The notes: a model not told the origin generated them from the sequence alone. A stretch of 64,000 nt of DNA from Acidobacteriota bacterium (GCA_018268935.1 JAFDVS010000077.1:1-64000); one strand, 5' to 3'. Positions 33,550-43,349 are shown, counted from the stretch's first letter. Program-made: numbers and translations.

Positions 33550-36489
33550 ATGCTGATCCCGATCCTCCTAGCAACCGTCCTCCAAGCCCAGGACACCACC
33601 TTCTTCGAAACCAAGGTGCGCCCCGTCTTCGCGCGCCAATGCTACTCCTGCCACGGCCCCGACAAGCAGTTCTCCAATCTCCGTCTCGACTCCCGCGAAG
33701 CCCTCCTCAAAGGCGGCAATCGCGGCCCCGCCCTCCAGCCCGGCAACACCAACTCCCTCCTCCTCCAGGCCATCCGTCACGAGACGATCAAAATGCCCAT
33801 GGGCACAAAGCTCAAAGACAACGAGATCGCCGACATCACCACTTGGATCCAAAACGGAGCCCCCTGGCCCGCCGGAGCCGCCACCGCTAAGCCCGCCTCC
33901 ATTGACGATCACTACCGCCGCCTCACCGCCACGCACTGGGCCTTCCAACCCGTCAAAGCCCAACCCGCGAAGCTCCCCGCCATGCTCGCCACCCCAGGCC
34001 AGCCCATCGACAAGCGCCTCCTCATTCGCCGCGCCTACTACATCCTCACCGGACTCCCGCCTACCGCGGAAGACACCGATCGCTTCCTCGCAGACACATC
34101 CCCCCAAGCCTACACAAACCTCATCAACAAACTCCTCGCCAATCCCCAGTACGGCGAGCAGTGGGCCCGCCACTGGATGGACGTCGTCCGCTTTGGCGAA
34201 ACCCGGGGCTACGAATGGAACTACGAAATCCTCGGCGCCTGGCGCTACCGCGACTACCTGATAAGAGCCTTCAACGCCGACGTCCCCTACGATCAGCTCA
34301 TCCGCGAACACATCGCCGGCGATCTCCTCAAGACCCCGCGCGTCAACGCCAAAGAGCAGCTCAACGAATCCATCATCGGCACCGCCTTCTACCGCCTCGG
34401 CGAAGCAGGCCATGATGATTGCATTCAATTCCGCGAACTCGCCACCGACGTAATCGACAACCAGATCGACACACTCACCAAAGCGTTCCAGGGACTCACC
34501 GTCTCCTGCGCCCGCTGCCACAACCACAAACTCGATCCCATCCTCACTGAGGATTACTACGCCCTCTACGGCATCCTCAATTCCTCCCGCCACGTCACCC
34601 TCACCACCGACACGCCCGACGCCAACGCCGCCATCATCCGCCAACTCCGCGCTCTCAAACAGCAAGCGAAACAACAAGCCATCTACACCTGGCGCAACGC
34701 CGCCCCCACGCTCTCCGACAAGGCCGGCAAACTCGAAGATCCCTCCTACCCCTGGGCTAACTTCACCCCCGACACCTGGCAATCCCTCGCCGAGCGCTAC
34801 AAGAAACAAGCCGCCGAAAACGCCGCCTTCAACAAAGCCAACTTCACCCCACTCCCATTAACCCAATGGCACATTTCCGGCCAGGGTCTCCGCGACGGCA
34901 TCACCAAAGCAGGCACAACCGACGCCGCACAGCGCATCCTCCCCACCGGCCTATTCACCCACACCGATTCCATGCGCCTCAACGGAGCCATCCGTTCCCC
35001 GCTCCTTCCGCCCAACAAGAAATTCGTCTCCATCAGAGCCATGGGCGGTGTCCTCGGCTCTCACCGCAGAATCGTGGATAACTGCGCCATCGGCGAAGGA
35101 AACAAAGTCCTCGACACCGAAAAACTCACCTGGCACAAAACCCCCACCCAATCGGAAAAGCACCAACTCCCCAACTACATCGAACTCATCACCCGCTACG
35201 ATAACCCCCGTATCCCAGACCGGCCCGGCGTCCTCAAGAACGAGCAGCTCAAACAAATGGACGATCCCCGCTCCTGGTTCGGCATCACCCACGCCGTCGT
35301 CCACGACATCGACGAAACCCCGCGCGAAGACCTCTCCCACATGCTCCGCCTTTTCGACGGCCCCGCCCCCAACAACAAAGAAGAACTCGCCGCTCGCTAC
35401 CGTGCCATCATCAACGAAGCCCTTACCCGCTGGGAGCAAAACAAAGCCACTGACGACGACATCCCCTGGCTCAACCTGCTTCCTCCACAACAACCCACCA
35501 CCGAATACCAGGCCCTCGAAGCCCAACTAAAAGAACCCCGCGTCGTCGAAGGGCTCACCGACATCGGTGAAGGCCGCGATTTCCCCGTTTTCAAATCCGG
35601 CAGCCCCCTCAACCTCGGCGACCCCGCGCCCCGCCGCTTCCTCTTCTATCTCAACGGCGATCGCCGTTTCCACAACGGCAGCGGCCGCCTCGAACTCGCC
35701 GAAACCATCGCCAATCCCGCCAACCCGCTCACCGCTCGCGTTATGGTCAATCGCATCTGGCACCACGTCTTCGGCCGAGGCCTCGTCTTAAGCGTCGACA
35801 ATTTCGGCATCCTCGCCGACAAACCGGAACAACTCGAACTCCTCGACACACTCGCCGCCAAATTCACCGAAGACGGTTGGTCCATCAAGAACCTCCTCAA
35901 AACTCTCCTCACCTCACCAGCCTTCCAATCGCAGCAAGGCCCCTTCCAGATGCGCCGACTCACCGCCGAGCAACTCCGCGACTCCATCCTCGCCGCCTCC
36001 GGCTCCCTCAAACCCGTCATGTTCGGACCCAGCGTTCATCCCTTCCGCGACAAACCCCAGGATTACCGCCGCCTCTTCGCCGGCCCGCTCGATGGCGATG
36101 GCCGCCGCAGTCTCTACACCAAGGTCACCCGCATGGAAGGCGCGCGCTTCCTCGAAACCTTCGATTACCCCAACCCCATGGCCGCCCGCGGAGCCCGCGA
36201 CATCACCAACGTCCCCGCCCAGGCACTCACCCTTCTCAACGACCCCTTCGTCATCGCCCAATCCGAAGCCCTCGCCAAACGCGTCATGACGCTTCCGCAA
36301 GACCAGCGGCTCTCCGCACTCTTCCGCTTCACTCTCGGCCACGACCCCAACCCATCCGAGCGCGCACGCTTCGAAGGCCTCGCCCGCGAACTCGCCAGCC
36401 TCACCACCCAACCCCGCGAATCCCTCGCCGTGTGGTCCCAACTCGCCCACGCCCTATTCAACCTCAAAGAGTTCCTGTACATTCAATAA
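33550..36489 (+). CDS. Planctomycete-type cytochrome with DUF1549 and DUF1553 domains
   Basis: A 979-aa secreted protein with signal MLIPILLATVLQAQ. The N-terminal PSCyt1 domain has one haem site (CYSCHGP) with a distal Met-like region (IKMPMGTKL). A PSCyt2/DUF1549 region follows (WARHWMDVVRFGETRGYEW, with a second site CARCHNHK), and the C-terminus is DUF1553/PSD1 (NPLTARVMVNRIWHHVFGRG, TVDNFG-like LSVDNFG, LLLTSPAF-like LLTSPAF). Function is unknown for the whole family, which is common in Planctomycetes, Verrucomicrobia and Acidobacteria, usually next to a DUF1501 gene. That is the case here, eight bases downstream. Confidence 0.93.
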   Translation: MLIPILLATVLQAQDTTFFETKVRPVFARQCYSCHGPDKQFSNLRLDSREALLKGGNRGPALQPGNTNSLLLQAIRHETIKMPMGTKLKDNEIADITTWIQNGAPWPAGAATAKPASIDDHYRRLTATHWAFQPVKAQPAKLPAMLATPGQPIDKRLLIRRAYYILTGLPPTAEDTDRFLADTSPQAYTNLINKLLANPQYGEQWARHWMDVVRFGETRGYEWNYEILGAWRYRDYLIRAFNADVPYDQLIREHIAGDLLKTPRVNAKEQLNESIIGTAFYRLGEAGHDDCIQFRELATDVIDNQIDTLTKAFQGLTVSCARCHNHKLDPILTEDYYALYGILNSSRHVTLTTDTPDANAAIIRQLRALKQQAKQQAIYTWRNAAPTLSDKAGKLEDPSYPWANFTPDTWQSLAERYKKQAAENAAFNKANFTPLPLTQWHISGQGLRDGITKAGTTDAAQRILPTGLFTHTDSMRLNGAIRSPLLPPNKKFVSIRAMGGVLGSHRRIVDNCAIGEGNKVLDTEKLTWHKTPTQSEKHQLPNYIELITRYDNPRIPDRPGVLKNEQLKQMDDPRSWFGITHAVVHDIDETPREDLSHMLRLFDGPAPNNKEELAARYRAIINEALTRWEQNKATDDDIPWLNLLPPQQPTTEYQALEAQLKEPRVVEGLTDIGEGRDFPVFKSGSPLNLGDPAPRRFLFYLNGDRRFHNGSGRLELAETIANPANPLTARVMVNRIWHHVFGRGLVLSVDNFGILADKPEQLELLDTLAAKFTEDGWSIKNLLKTLLTSPAFQSQQGPFQMRRLTAEQLRDSILAASGSLKPVMFGPSVHPFRDKPQDYRRLFAGPLDGDGRRSLYTKVTRMEGARFLETFDYPNPMAARGARDITNVPAQALTLLNDPFVIAQSEALAKRVMTLPQDQRLSALFRFTLGHDPNPSERARFEGLARELASLTTQPRESLAVWSQLAHALFNLKEFLYIQ

Positions 36490-36497
36490 ACGGACCC

Positions 36498-37868
36498 ATG
36501 CGACCCATTTCCCGCCGTCTCGCCCTACAACTCGCCTCCAACGGCTTCGGGTTCACTGCCTTCTCCGCCCTCGCCGCCGATGCGCCCAAACGCGGTCCCC
36601 ACTTCGCCCCCAAAGCGAAAAACGTCATCTTCCTCTTCATGCCCGGTGGCGTCAGCCACATGGAAAGCTTCGATCCCAAACCCAAGCTCGCCGCCCTCGA
36701 CGGCCAACCCGCCAAGCTCAATAACTACGTCGCCGGCCCCAAACGCAAATTCCTCCGCCCTCTCTGGAACTTCAAACAATACGGCCAGTCCGGACTCACC
36801 GTCAGCGAACTCTTCCCTTTCACCGCCCAACACGCCGATCGCCTCGCCGTCATCCGCTCCATGAAGTCCGAGTTCCCCCTCCACGCCCGCGGCAACATCT
36901 TCTTCCACACCGGCAAAAACATCGGCGGCTTCCCCAGCATGGGCTCCTGGATCACTTACGGCCTCGGCAGTGAGAACCGCAATCTTCCCGGCTACGTGCT
37001 CCTCCGCGACACCTACGTCCCCCCCGGCGGCATCGAAAATTTCTCCAACGGCTTCCTCCCCGCCACTCATCAGGCCACGCACATCCGCGACGAAGGAGCA
37101 CCCGTCGCCAACATCACTCCCGCCGACTCGGACTCCCGAGTCCAACGCGCCAAGCTCGACGCGCTACTCGCACAGGACCGCGACTTCCTTCGCTCCAGCA
37201 ACGGTGGCGACGCCGTCGAATCCGCCATCGCCAACTACGAAATGGCGTACCGCATGCAATCGCTTGTCCCCGACGTCCTCGATCTCAGCAAGGAATCCCC
37301 CGCCATCCATAAACTCTACGGCCTCGATTCCGAAGACAAGCCAAAGCGTCTCTACGGGCTGCAATGTCTCCGCGCCCGCCGCCTCATCGAAGCCGGAGTT
37401 CGCTTCGTCGAAGTCACCTGTCCCAACCTGGTAGGAATGAACGGCACCTGGGATCAACACGATCATCTGAAGCGCGACCACGAACGCAACGCCTTCGTCA
37501 CCGATCAAGCCATCGCCGCGCTCCTCACCGATCTCGAAGCCCGCGGTCTGCTCAAGGAGACCCTCATCATCTGGGCCGGCGAATTCGGCCGCACACCCGA
37601 CACCGGCAACGGTGACGGCCGCGATCACCACCCCTTCTGCTTCACTATTTGGCTAGCCGGCGGAGGAGCAAAAGGAGGCACAATCCACGGCGAAACCGAC
37701 GAGCTCGGCGATCAAGTCACCCGCGACCCCGTCACCATCCATGACCTCCACGCCACCATTCTCCACCTGCTAGGTCTCAACCACGAAAAGCTCACCTACC
37801 GCTTCGGAGGCCGCGAACAACGTCTAACCGACGTCCACGGCCAACTAGTGAGAAGCATCCTTACCTAA
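36498..37868 (+). CDS. DUF1501 family secreted protein
   Basis: A 456-aa protein with a Tat-like leader (MRPISRRLALQLASNGFGF). The core has the DUF1501 features (KNVIFLFMPGGVSHMESFDP, SELFPFTAQHADRLAVIRSM, LIIWAGEFGRTPDTGNGDGRDHHP), an alkaline phosphatase/sulfatase-like fold with conserved Asp and His residues. It is the standard partner of DUF1549/DUF1553 proteins. The biochemical function of the pair is not established. Its 3' end overlaps the convergent phosphatase gene by four bases. Confidence 0.93.
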   Translation: MRPISRRLALQLASNGFGFTAFSALAADAPKRGPHFAPKAKNVIFLFMPGGVSHMESFDPKPKLAALDGQPAKLNNYVAGPKRKFLRPLWNFKQYGQSGLTVSELFPFTAQHADRLAVIRSMKSEFPLHARGNIFFHTGKNIGGFPSMGSWITYGLGSENRNLPGYVLLRDTYVPPGGIENFSNGFLPATHQATHIRDEGAPVANITPADSDSRVQRAKLDALLAQDRDFLRSSNGGDAVESAIANYEMAYRMQSLVPDVLDLSKESPAIHKLYGLDSEDKPKRLYGLQCLRARRLIEAGVRFVEVTCPNLVGMNGTWDQHDHLKRDHERNAFVTDQAIAALLTDLEARGLLKETLIIWAGEFGRTPDTGNGDGRDHHPFCFTIWLAGGGAKGGTIHGETDELGDQVTRDPVTIHDLHATILHLLGLNHEKLTYRFGGREQRLTDVHGQLVRSILT

Positions 37869-39526
37869 CCCACCGGCCTCCGTAACACCACCAACGTCCG
37901 GTCATCAGCCGGCGGCTTCCCCTCGCTAAACACCGACACCTCCCCAAACACATAATCCGCCAGTTGATTAACAGTCCACGTCCGCCGTTCCGCCACAATC
38001 GACGCCAGCCGGTCCGTCCCAAACTCCTCACCCGCGGCATTCTCCTCTTCCGTGATCCCATCCGAATACAGCACCAGCGTATCCCCCGGATTCATCGGCA
38101 CCGTCTCTTCGTCATACGTCAATCCCGGGATCAACGCCACAAACATCCCGCCCTCTTTCAACATCTCCACCGATCCATCGGCTCGCACCAGCAGCGCCGG
38201 ATTGTGCCCCGCATTCGTGTACGTCAGCGCGCCCTTCGCCGGATCAAACGCACACGTAAACAGCGTCACAAACCGGTTTGGCGGGCACGTCGGGTTCATC
38301 CCACGATTCAGCCGCGCCACAAAATCCGCCACATTCGTGCACGATTCCGCCAGTGCCTGCACCCGCGCCTGCATGTTCATCATCATCAGCGCCGCCGGCA
38401 ATCCCTTGCCTGCCACATCGCCGCACAACACCATGTAACGCCCATCGGCCAATTGCAGATAATCGTGGTAATCGCCACCCACCGTGCGGCAGGGCAAATG
38501 CCGCGCAGCCACCTGCAACTCCGGCCACACCGGAGCCGCGCTCGGCAAATGCCGCGTCTGAATATCCGCCGCCTGATTCAACTCCGCCTGCTGTACCCGC
38601 TGCACTTGCTCAATCTCCGCCAGCCGTTCCCGCTCAATGCGCATCGCCGCCACGTTCGCCATCACCGTCAGCAGGCTCAAATCGTCATTCGTGAATCGCC
38701 GCAGATAATTGAGCGCATCCACATACATCAGCCCGATCACCCGCTCGTCCGTCTGCAGCGGCACGCACATCAGCGATCGCACGCCCTGAATAATAATGCT
38801 CTTTCGTTCCTTCAACGCGGGAGCATCGGCAATACTCTCCACCAGCAACGATGCCCGTTCGCCCAGAACCTTATCGCGCACCGCAGTGCTGATGCGGAAC
38901 TCCCCGCCACGCGATGCCCCCACCGTCAAGTCTTCGTTCTCCAACACCATCAAAACTCCGCGCTCGGCATTCACGCCTTCCAGCGCCAGGTCCAGAATTA
39001 CCGTGAACAATTCGTTCAGCGGACGCCGTTGCGCCAGTTCGCGCCCTACGCGGATCAGCGCCTGCAGCGGGCTCCCCCATTGCTTCGCCACCCCCGGCAC
39101 AAAGCCCTGCGGACGCACGTCCTGGCTCTCCAGCACTTCGTGCAAATGCACGGAGATCGTGCCGCTGCTGATCGCCTCGAACTTGCCCGCGTCAAACACC
39201 ACCGTGCGTGGTGATTGCGCCTGCGATTGCGCCAGCTTGTCCCGGAACAACAGGCTCACTTTGCTCGCGCTGATCGTGTCCCCAACCTTCAGCAGGTATT
39301 TCGCATTCAGCGGATTCCCGTTGATTCGCGTACCATTCGTGCTTCCCAGGTCACGCACCCACCAGTTGTCGCCATCTTTCTCAACAACCAGGTGCCGCCT
39401 CGACAATTCGGCGTCGTTTGGAAAAGGTATCTCGCAGTTCGGATCACGGCCCATCAACAGTGGGCCCGCCTCCAACGCGATGACGCGCGTCGACCCGTCG
39501 GCCTCGGTGATCAACAGTTCCGGCAT
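37865..39526 (-). CDS. FHA-GAF-PP2C (SpoIIE-type) Ser/Thr phosphatase
   Basis: A 553-aa signalling protein. An FHA domain occupies residues 15-100 (LMGRDPNCEIPF, SRRHLVV, DLGSTNGTRING), a GAF domain about 170-315 (ERGVLMVLE, SLMCVPLQTDERVIGLMYVD), and a SpoIIE/RsbU-type phosphatase about 345-550 (GGDYHDYLQL, VLCGDVAGKGLPAALMM, LVLYSDGITEEEN). Metal-binding Asp residues are present. The FHA domain should bind phosphothreonine proteins, linking the phosphatase to a Ser/Thr kinase such as the one at 16871. The gene follows the small barrel gene by 16 bases, so it may be read through from the lut operon. Confidence 0.92.
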   Translation of the reverse strand: MPELLITEADGSTRVIALEAGPLLMGRDPNCEIPFPNDAELSRRHLVVEKDGDNWWVRDLGSTNGTRINGNPLNAKYLLKVGDTISASKVSLLFRDKLAQSQAQSPRTVVFDAGKFEAISSGTISVHLHEVLESQDVRPQGFVPGVAKQWGSPLQALIRVGRELAQRRPLNELFTVILDLALEGVNAERGVLMVLENEDLTVGASRGGEFRISTAVRDKVLGERASLLVESIADAPALKERKSIIIQGVRSLMCVPLQTDERVIGLMYVDALNYLRRFTNDDLSLLTVMANVAAMRIERERLAEIEQVQRVQQAELNQAADIQTRHLPSAAPVWPELQVAARHLPCRTVGGDYHDYLQLADGRYMVLCGDVAGKGLPAALMMMNMQARVQALAESCTNVADFVARLNRGMNPTCPPNRFVTLFTCAFDPAKGALTYTNAGHNPALLVRADGSVEMLKEGGMFVALIPGLTYDEETVPMNPGDTLVLYSDGITEEENAAGEEFGTDRLASIVAERRTWTVNQLADYVFGEVSVFSEGKPPADDRTLVVLRRPVG

Positions 39527-39542
39527 GGGGGGAAGTTGCTCT

Positions 39543-40136
39543 TTATATCACAAGTCCGAAGCCCAACGAGACCTCCAGTTGCCCGATCAGACCCTTCCGG
39601 CCCTGAAGAAACTCAAATGGCTTCGCGTTCTGATACTGTCGCACATCGAACCGGATCGCGAAAATAGGAGACACCCGCACCTTCACTCCGCCCCCATAAT
39701 TGAACCCAATCTTCGTCGATCCGCCGCCAGACGTCACACTCGCTCCCGGCGGCGTGTAGTTGTTGAAGTGCCCGCCGCCCGCCGCAAACGGTCGCACCCT
39801 CGATCCGTCCGGAGTCGCGTACACCAGAAAATTGTAAAATCCCTGGTGAATCGCCATCCCCGTTTCCGTTCCCGTCTCTTCCACCCGCAACTGCGTCCGG
39901 TTATACCCGTACCCGAACTCATGTCCGAAATGCCGCCAGTTGTTCACCGTCGTCCGGAACCCGATCCGCCATCCATCCCGCAGGCTGAACGACGAACTAC
40001 TCGTTCCATCCGAATATCCCCCCAGTTGGCTATTGTTCAGCCGCGATACCCCACCCGTTACCGAAAACTCCGCGCTCTGTCCGAACGCATAACACGTGCC
40101 CAATAAAGCAAGCAACATCGTGCGCATGTACTTCAA
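39543..40136 (-). CDS. Small outer-membrane beta-barrel protein
   Basis: A 197-aa protein with a signal peptide (MRTMLLALLGTCYAFGQ) and an OmpA/OmpW-like eight-strand pattern ending in LEVSLGFGLVI. The start is unusual. A TTG at 40136 overlaps the lutC stop (TTGA) and has GAGGAG about six bases before it, while the first ATG (40127) is too far from that site. I therefore use TTG. The coupling to lutC suggests it is made together with the lactate-oxidation proteins, though no transport role can be shown. Confidence 0.78.
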   Translation of the reverse strand: MKYMRTMLLALLGTCYAFGQSAEFSVTGGVSRLNNSQLGGYSDGTSSSSFSLRDGWRIGFRTTVNNWRHFGHEFGYGYNRTQLRVEETGTETGMAIHQGFYNFLVYATPDGSRVRPFAAGGGHFNNYTPPGASVTSGGGSTKIGFNYGGGVKVRVSPIFAIRFDVRQYQNAKPFEFLQGRKGLIGQLEVSLGFGLVI

Positions 40137-40777
40137 ATCAGCTCCTCGTCTACCACGATAACGTGGATCACCCGGGGTCCGTGGACTCCGCGTACGAGGA
40201 TCATCTCAATGTCCGCGCTCCGGCTCGGCCCTGTGATGAACACCGTCGATGCCGACGCCAACGCCGGCCGTGGATGCAGCGTGTAAAACTCATCCAGCCC
40301 TGTCAACATCCGGCTCTTGCTCAACAACGCAATATGTACCGGAGGCAGCAGCGACACCAGTCGTGCTTCGTTCGCGCCCACCGTCACAATCGAGCCCGTC
40401 TCCGCCAATCCGTAATCCGCTCCCGTAATCCCAAATGGAGCCGACGCGCACGCCGCCCGCAGCGACGGCTCATCCCCATACCCGCTCGAAACCCCAGCCA
40501 TGGCCGTCACCCCCGCATAGCGCAGCACCGCCGCATTCGACGCCACCGCCGTGCCCTCAATCAATCCACCAACCACTCGAGCCGCATCCGCATACGTCGC
40601 TGCCCGGTGTACCTTTCCGCCCAATACCTCCAGCCGTTCCTGAAACAGCCGTACCCGCTCCTCCACCGCGATCGTCGGAATCACAATCCGCGCCTTTGGC
40701 TGGGCCGCCGGAGCCTGCCCCGCCGTCCGCCCAAGCGCCTTCCGCACATCACTCAGAATCTGTTCCCGCGACGTCAT
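40133..40777 (-). CDS. lutC: Lactate utilization protein C (LUD domain)
   Basis: A 214-aa LUD-domain protein (MTSREQILSDVRKALGR at the start, GITGADYGLAETGSIV and LPPVHIALL in the core), matching LutC in domain and length. With LutA and LutB it forms the iron-sulfur L-lactate dehydrogenase that oxidises lactate to pyruvate in the cytoplasm. The start overlaps the lutB stop by four bases (ATGA). Confidence 0.93.
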   Translation of the reverse strand: MTSREQILSDVRKALGRTAGQAPAAQPKARIVIPTIAVEERVRLFQERLEVLGGKVHRAATYADAARVVGGLIEGTAVASNAAVLRYAGVTAMAGVSSGYGDEPSLRAACASAPFGITGADYGLAETGSIVTVGANEARLVSLLPPVHIALLSKSRMLTGLDEFYTLHPRPALASASTVFITGPSRSADIEMILVRGVHGPRVIHVIVVDEELI

Positions 40778-42189
40778 CGTCCGCCCTTCTTTCTATCGCG
40801 CCATTCATCGCGAAAACTCTTCGCCGCCGGCCGCGGCACTTCCCTTGTCCGAGCCCACTTCGCCGCCGGCCCAAAGCTCGTCAAACCCGGCAATCCTGCC
40901 AGCTTCGATCCAATCTTGCCAGCCAGCGCATACAGTTTCGGCTTCCGCATCATCCACGCGTACATCTGGAATGCCTTGCGTTCGGCAAACGAATCCGAAT
41001 CCGCCGCCCGCGATTCCACCACTTCCTTCCGCAGCTCCAGCAGGATCTTCGGGATGTCGATCTTCACCGGACACACTTCCGCGCACGCCCCACACAAACT
41101 CGAAGCAAACGGCAGCCACGGATTCTCCTTGATCCCGTGATACTGCGGCGTGATGATCGCCCCGATCGGCCCCGAATACGCCCCCGGATAATTATGCCCG
41201 CCGATCTTCCTGTACACGGGACACGCATTCAAGCAGGCCCCGCACCGGATGCAGTAGAGCGATTGCCGCTTCTCCGAATCCGCTAGCAGCCGCGTCCGCC
41301 CGTTGTCCATCAACACCACATAGAATTCATCCGGCCCATCCGCATCGCCTGCCCGCCGCGGCCCCGACAAGAACGACGTGTACACCGTCAGCAATTGCCC
41401 CGTCCCGCTCCGTCCCAATAGTTTCAGAAAGACCGCCAGGTCCTGTGCCCGCGGAATCATCTTCTCAATCCCCACCACCGCGATATGAATCCGAGGCGCG
41501 CTCGTCGTCAACCGCGCATTCCCCTCGTTCTCAATGATGGTCACCGCACCCGAATCCGCCACCAGAAAATTCCCACCCGAAATCCCGATCCCCGCCGCCA
41601 GAAACTTCTCCCGCAACGTCCGCCGCGCGATCATCGCCTGTTTCTCCGGCTCCTCCTCGCGCTCCACCTTCAAATTCTTCTCCAGCACATCCGCCACATC
41701 CAGCCGGGTCATATGCACCGCCGGAGCCACAATGTGATACGGCCGGTCATGCGCCAACTGAATAATGTACTCCCCCAGATCCGTCTCCACCGGATCAATC
41801 CCATGCGCTTCCAGATGATCGTTGAGGTGAATCTCCTCCGTCGTCATCGACTTCGATTTCACCAGCATCTTCACCCCGCGCTCTTTCGCCAGCCCCAGGA
41901 TGAAATCCGCCACTTCCTTCCCATCGCGCGCCCAAATCAACTTTCCGCCGTTCGCCGTGAGGTTCTTCTCAAACTCCTCCAGATAGAAATCCAGGTTCTC
42001 CAGCGTGTGCTTCTTGATCAGGTTCGCCTGCGTTCGCAACTCCTGATACTCCGGCAGTGCATCCGCCGAAACCACCTCGCTCCGCTTCTCCTTCAATCGC
42101 GCCGTCGCCGAATACACCGCCCGCTGTATCTTCGAATCGGCCACCGTCGACCTGATCTTCTCATCCTGTTGAATCTGGATTAGCGACAT
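40774..42189 (-). CDS. lutB: Lactate utilization iron-sulfur protein B
   Basis: A 471-aa LUD-domain and ferredoxin protein. The LUD part (KSKSMTTEEIHLNDHLEAHG, GISGGNFLVADSGAVTIIENEG) is followed by two 4Fe-4S sites, CIRCGACLNACP and LCGACAEVCP. Domain order and length match LutB. The protein passes electrons from lactate toward the respiratory chain, together with LutA and LutC. Its first ten bases overlap the end of lutA. Confidence 0.95.
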   Translation of the reverse strand: MSLIQIQQDEKIRSTVADSKIQRAVYSATARLKEKRSEVVSADALPEYQELRTQANLIKKHTLENLDFYLEEFEKNLTANGGKLIWARDGKEVADFILGLAKERGVKMLVKSKSMTTEEIHLNDHLEAHGIDPVETDLGEYIIQLAHDRPYHIVAPAVHMTRLDVADVLEKNLKVEREEEPEKQAMIARRTLREKFLAAGIGISGGNFLVADSGAVTIIENEGNARLTTSAPRIHIAVVGIEKMIPRAQDLAVFLKLLGRSGTGQLLTVYTSFLSGPRRAGDADGPDEFYVVLMDNGRTRLLADSEKRQSLYCIRCGACLNACPVYRKIGGHNYPGAYSGPIGAIITPQYHGIKENPWLPFASSLCGACAEVCPVKIDIPKILLELRKEVVESRAADSDSFAERKAFQMYAWMMRKPKLYALAGKIGSKLAGLPGLTSFGPAAKWARTREVPRPAAKSFRDEWRDRKKGGR

Positions 42190-42905
42190 GCCAGCACCTC
42201 CGCCAGATGCATCGTCTTTACCTTCGACCCCGCACGCGTCAACGCCCCCTGCAACTGCATCAGGCAGCTCGAATCAATCGACACCACCGTCCCCGCTCCC
42301 GTCTCGTGAATCGAATCAATCTTCGTCCGAGCCATCCCCCCGCTCACTTCGGGAAACTTGATCGAAAACGTCCCCCCAAATCCGCAACACTCTTCCGCTA
42401 CGCTCATCTCGCGCAATTCCAGCCCCTTCACATTCCGCAGCAATCGCCGCGGCCCGTCTTTGATCTTCAACTCCCGCAGCGAATGGCACGAATCGTGATA
42501 CGTCACCGCGCCGTTGAACCGCGCCCCCACATCATCCACCTTCGCCACTTCCAGCAGGAATCGCGAAAACTCGAACACCCGTGGAGCCAGATACTCCACC
42601 TCTTCATGCATGTCCGGATCCTTCGCAAAGATGTCGTGAAAATGATGCGTGATCATCGACGTGCATGACCCCGACGGCACCACCACGAACTCCGCATCGC
42701 GAAACACGCTGACGAATTGCTTCGCCACCGTCCGCGCCTCTTCGTGATAGCCGCTGTTGAACGCCGGTTGGCCGCAGCAAGTCTGCGCCTCCCGGAAATC
42801 AACTTCGTATCCGATACGCTCCAAAACATCGGCCATCGACAAACCGACTTTGGGGAAAACCTGATCGACGATGCAGGTGACGAAAAGAGAAACTCGGGCG
42901 GCCAT
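42180..42905 (-). CDS. lutA: Lactate utilization protein A (CCG-domain)
   Basis: A 241-aa protein with two cysteine-rich CCG domains. The first has QTCCGQPAFNSGY and the second has EECCGFGGTFSIKFPEV, plus SSCLMQL. This is the LutA/GlpC-like heterodisulfide-reductase-type subunit. The frame stays open upstream to 43199, but that part is antisense to the next gene. The start at 42905 (MAARVSLFVTCIVDQVFP) fits the family. It is the first gene of a minus-strand run lutA-lutB-lutC followed by a barrel protein and a phosphatase; no GntR or LutR regulator is adjacent. Confidence 0.93.
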   Translation of the reverse strand: MAARVSLFVTCIVDQVFPKVGLSMADVLERIGYEVDFREAQTCCGQPAFNSGYHEEARTVAKQFVSVFRDAEFVVVPSGSCTSMITHHFHDIFAKDPDMHEEVEYLAPRVFEFSRFLLEVAKVDDVGARFNGAVTYHDSCHSLRELKIKDGPRRLLRNVKGLELREMSVAEECCGFGGTFSIKFPEVSGGMARTKIDSIHETGAGTVVSIDSSCLMQLQGALTRAGSKVKTMHLAEVLACR

Positions 42906-42950
42906 TGTGTGAAACCCGATTTTATCAATACCCGGAGGTACAATAAGAGG

Positions 42951-43349
42951 GTGACTCGAAGGGACTTCACCGCCGCCGCTCTCTGCGCCACCGCATGCCT
43001 GCGCGCCGATGATCATCTTCGCACTCTCAAAGGCACCCTCACCCCCGATGGCCTTCGTACCCCCGACGGCCAGATCGTCAAGCTTACCGGCGACGCCCCC
43101 ACCATCGGCGTCCTCAACGATAAGCGCGTCCAAGGCATGCAACTCGAAATCACCGGCGAGCCTTCCGCCAACGGCGCAATCCGCATCCTCCCTATCCACA
43201 AACAGGGGATGTTCGTCCTCAAAGGCGACAAGAAGTTATTCGTCACCTACTGGTGCGATGTCTGCTCCATTCGCACCTATACCCCTGGCGTCTGCCTCTG
43301 CTGCCAGGATGAAACCCAACTCGATTTGAGAGAGAAACTCGACTTCTAG
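42951..43349 (+). CDS. Small secreted protein with C-terminal cysteine cluster
   Basis: I do not recognise this 132-aa protein. It starts at a GTG (42951) with a Tat-like leader (TRRDFTAAALCATACLRA). The body looks like a small beta-sandwich or barrel (LKGTLTPDGLRTPDGQIVKL, GMQLEITGEPSANGAIRI). The end has WCDVC and VCLCCQDE, a possible metal or disulfide site. It is divergent from lutA and ends three bases before the aldose epimerase gene. GGAGG lies about 12 bases before the start, and TACAAT at 42939-42944 is close enough that a very short leader is possible. Confidence 0.75.
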   Translation: MTRRDFTAAALCATACLRADDHLRTLKGTLTPDGLRTPDGQIVKLTGDAPTIGVLNDKRVQGMQLEITGEPSANGAIRILPIHKQGMFVLKGDKKLFVTYWCDVCSIRTYTPGVCLCCQDETQLDLREKLDF

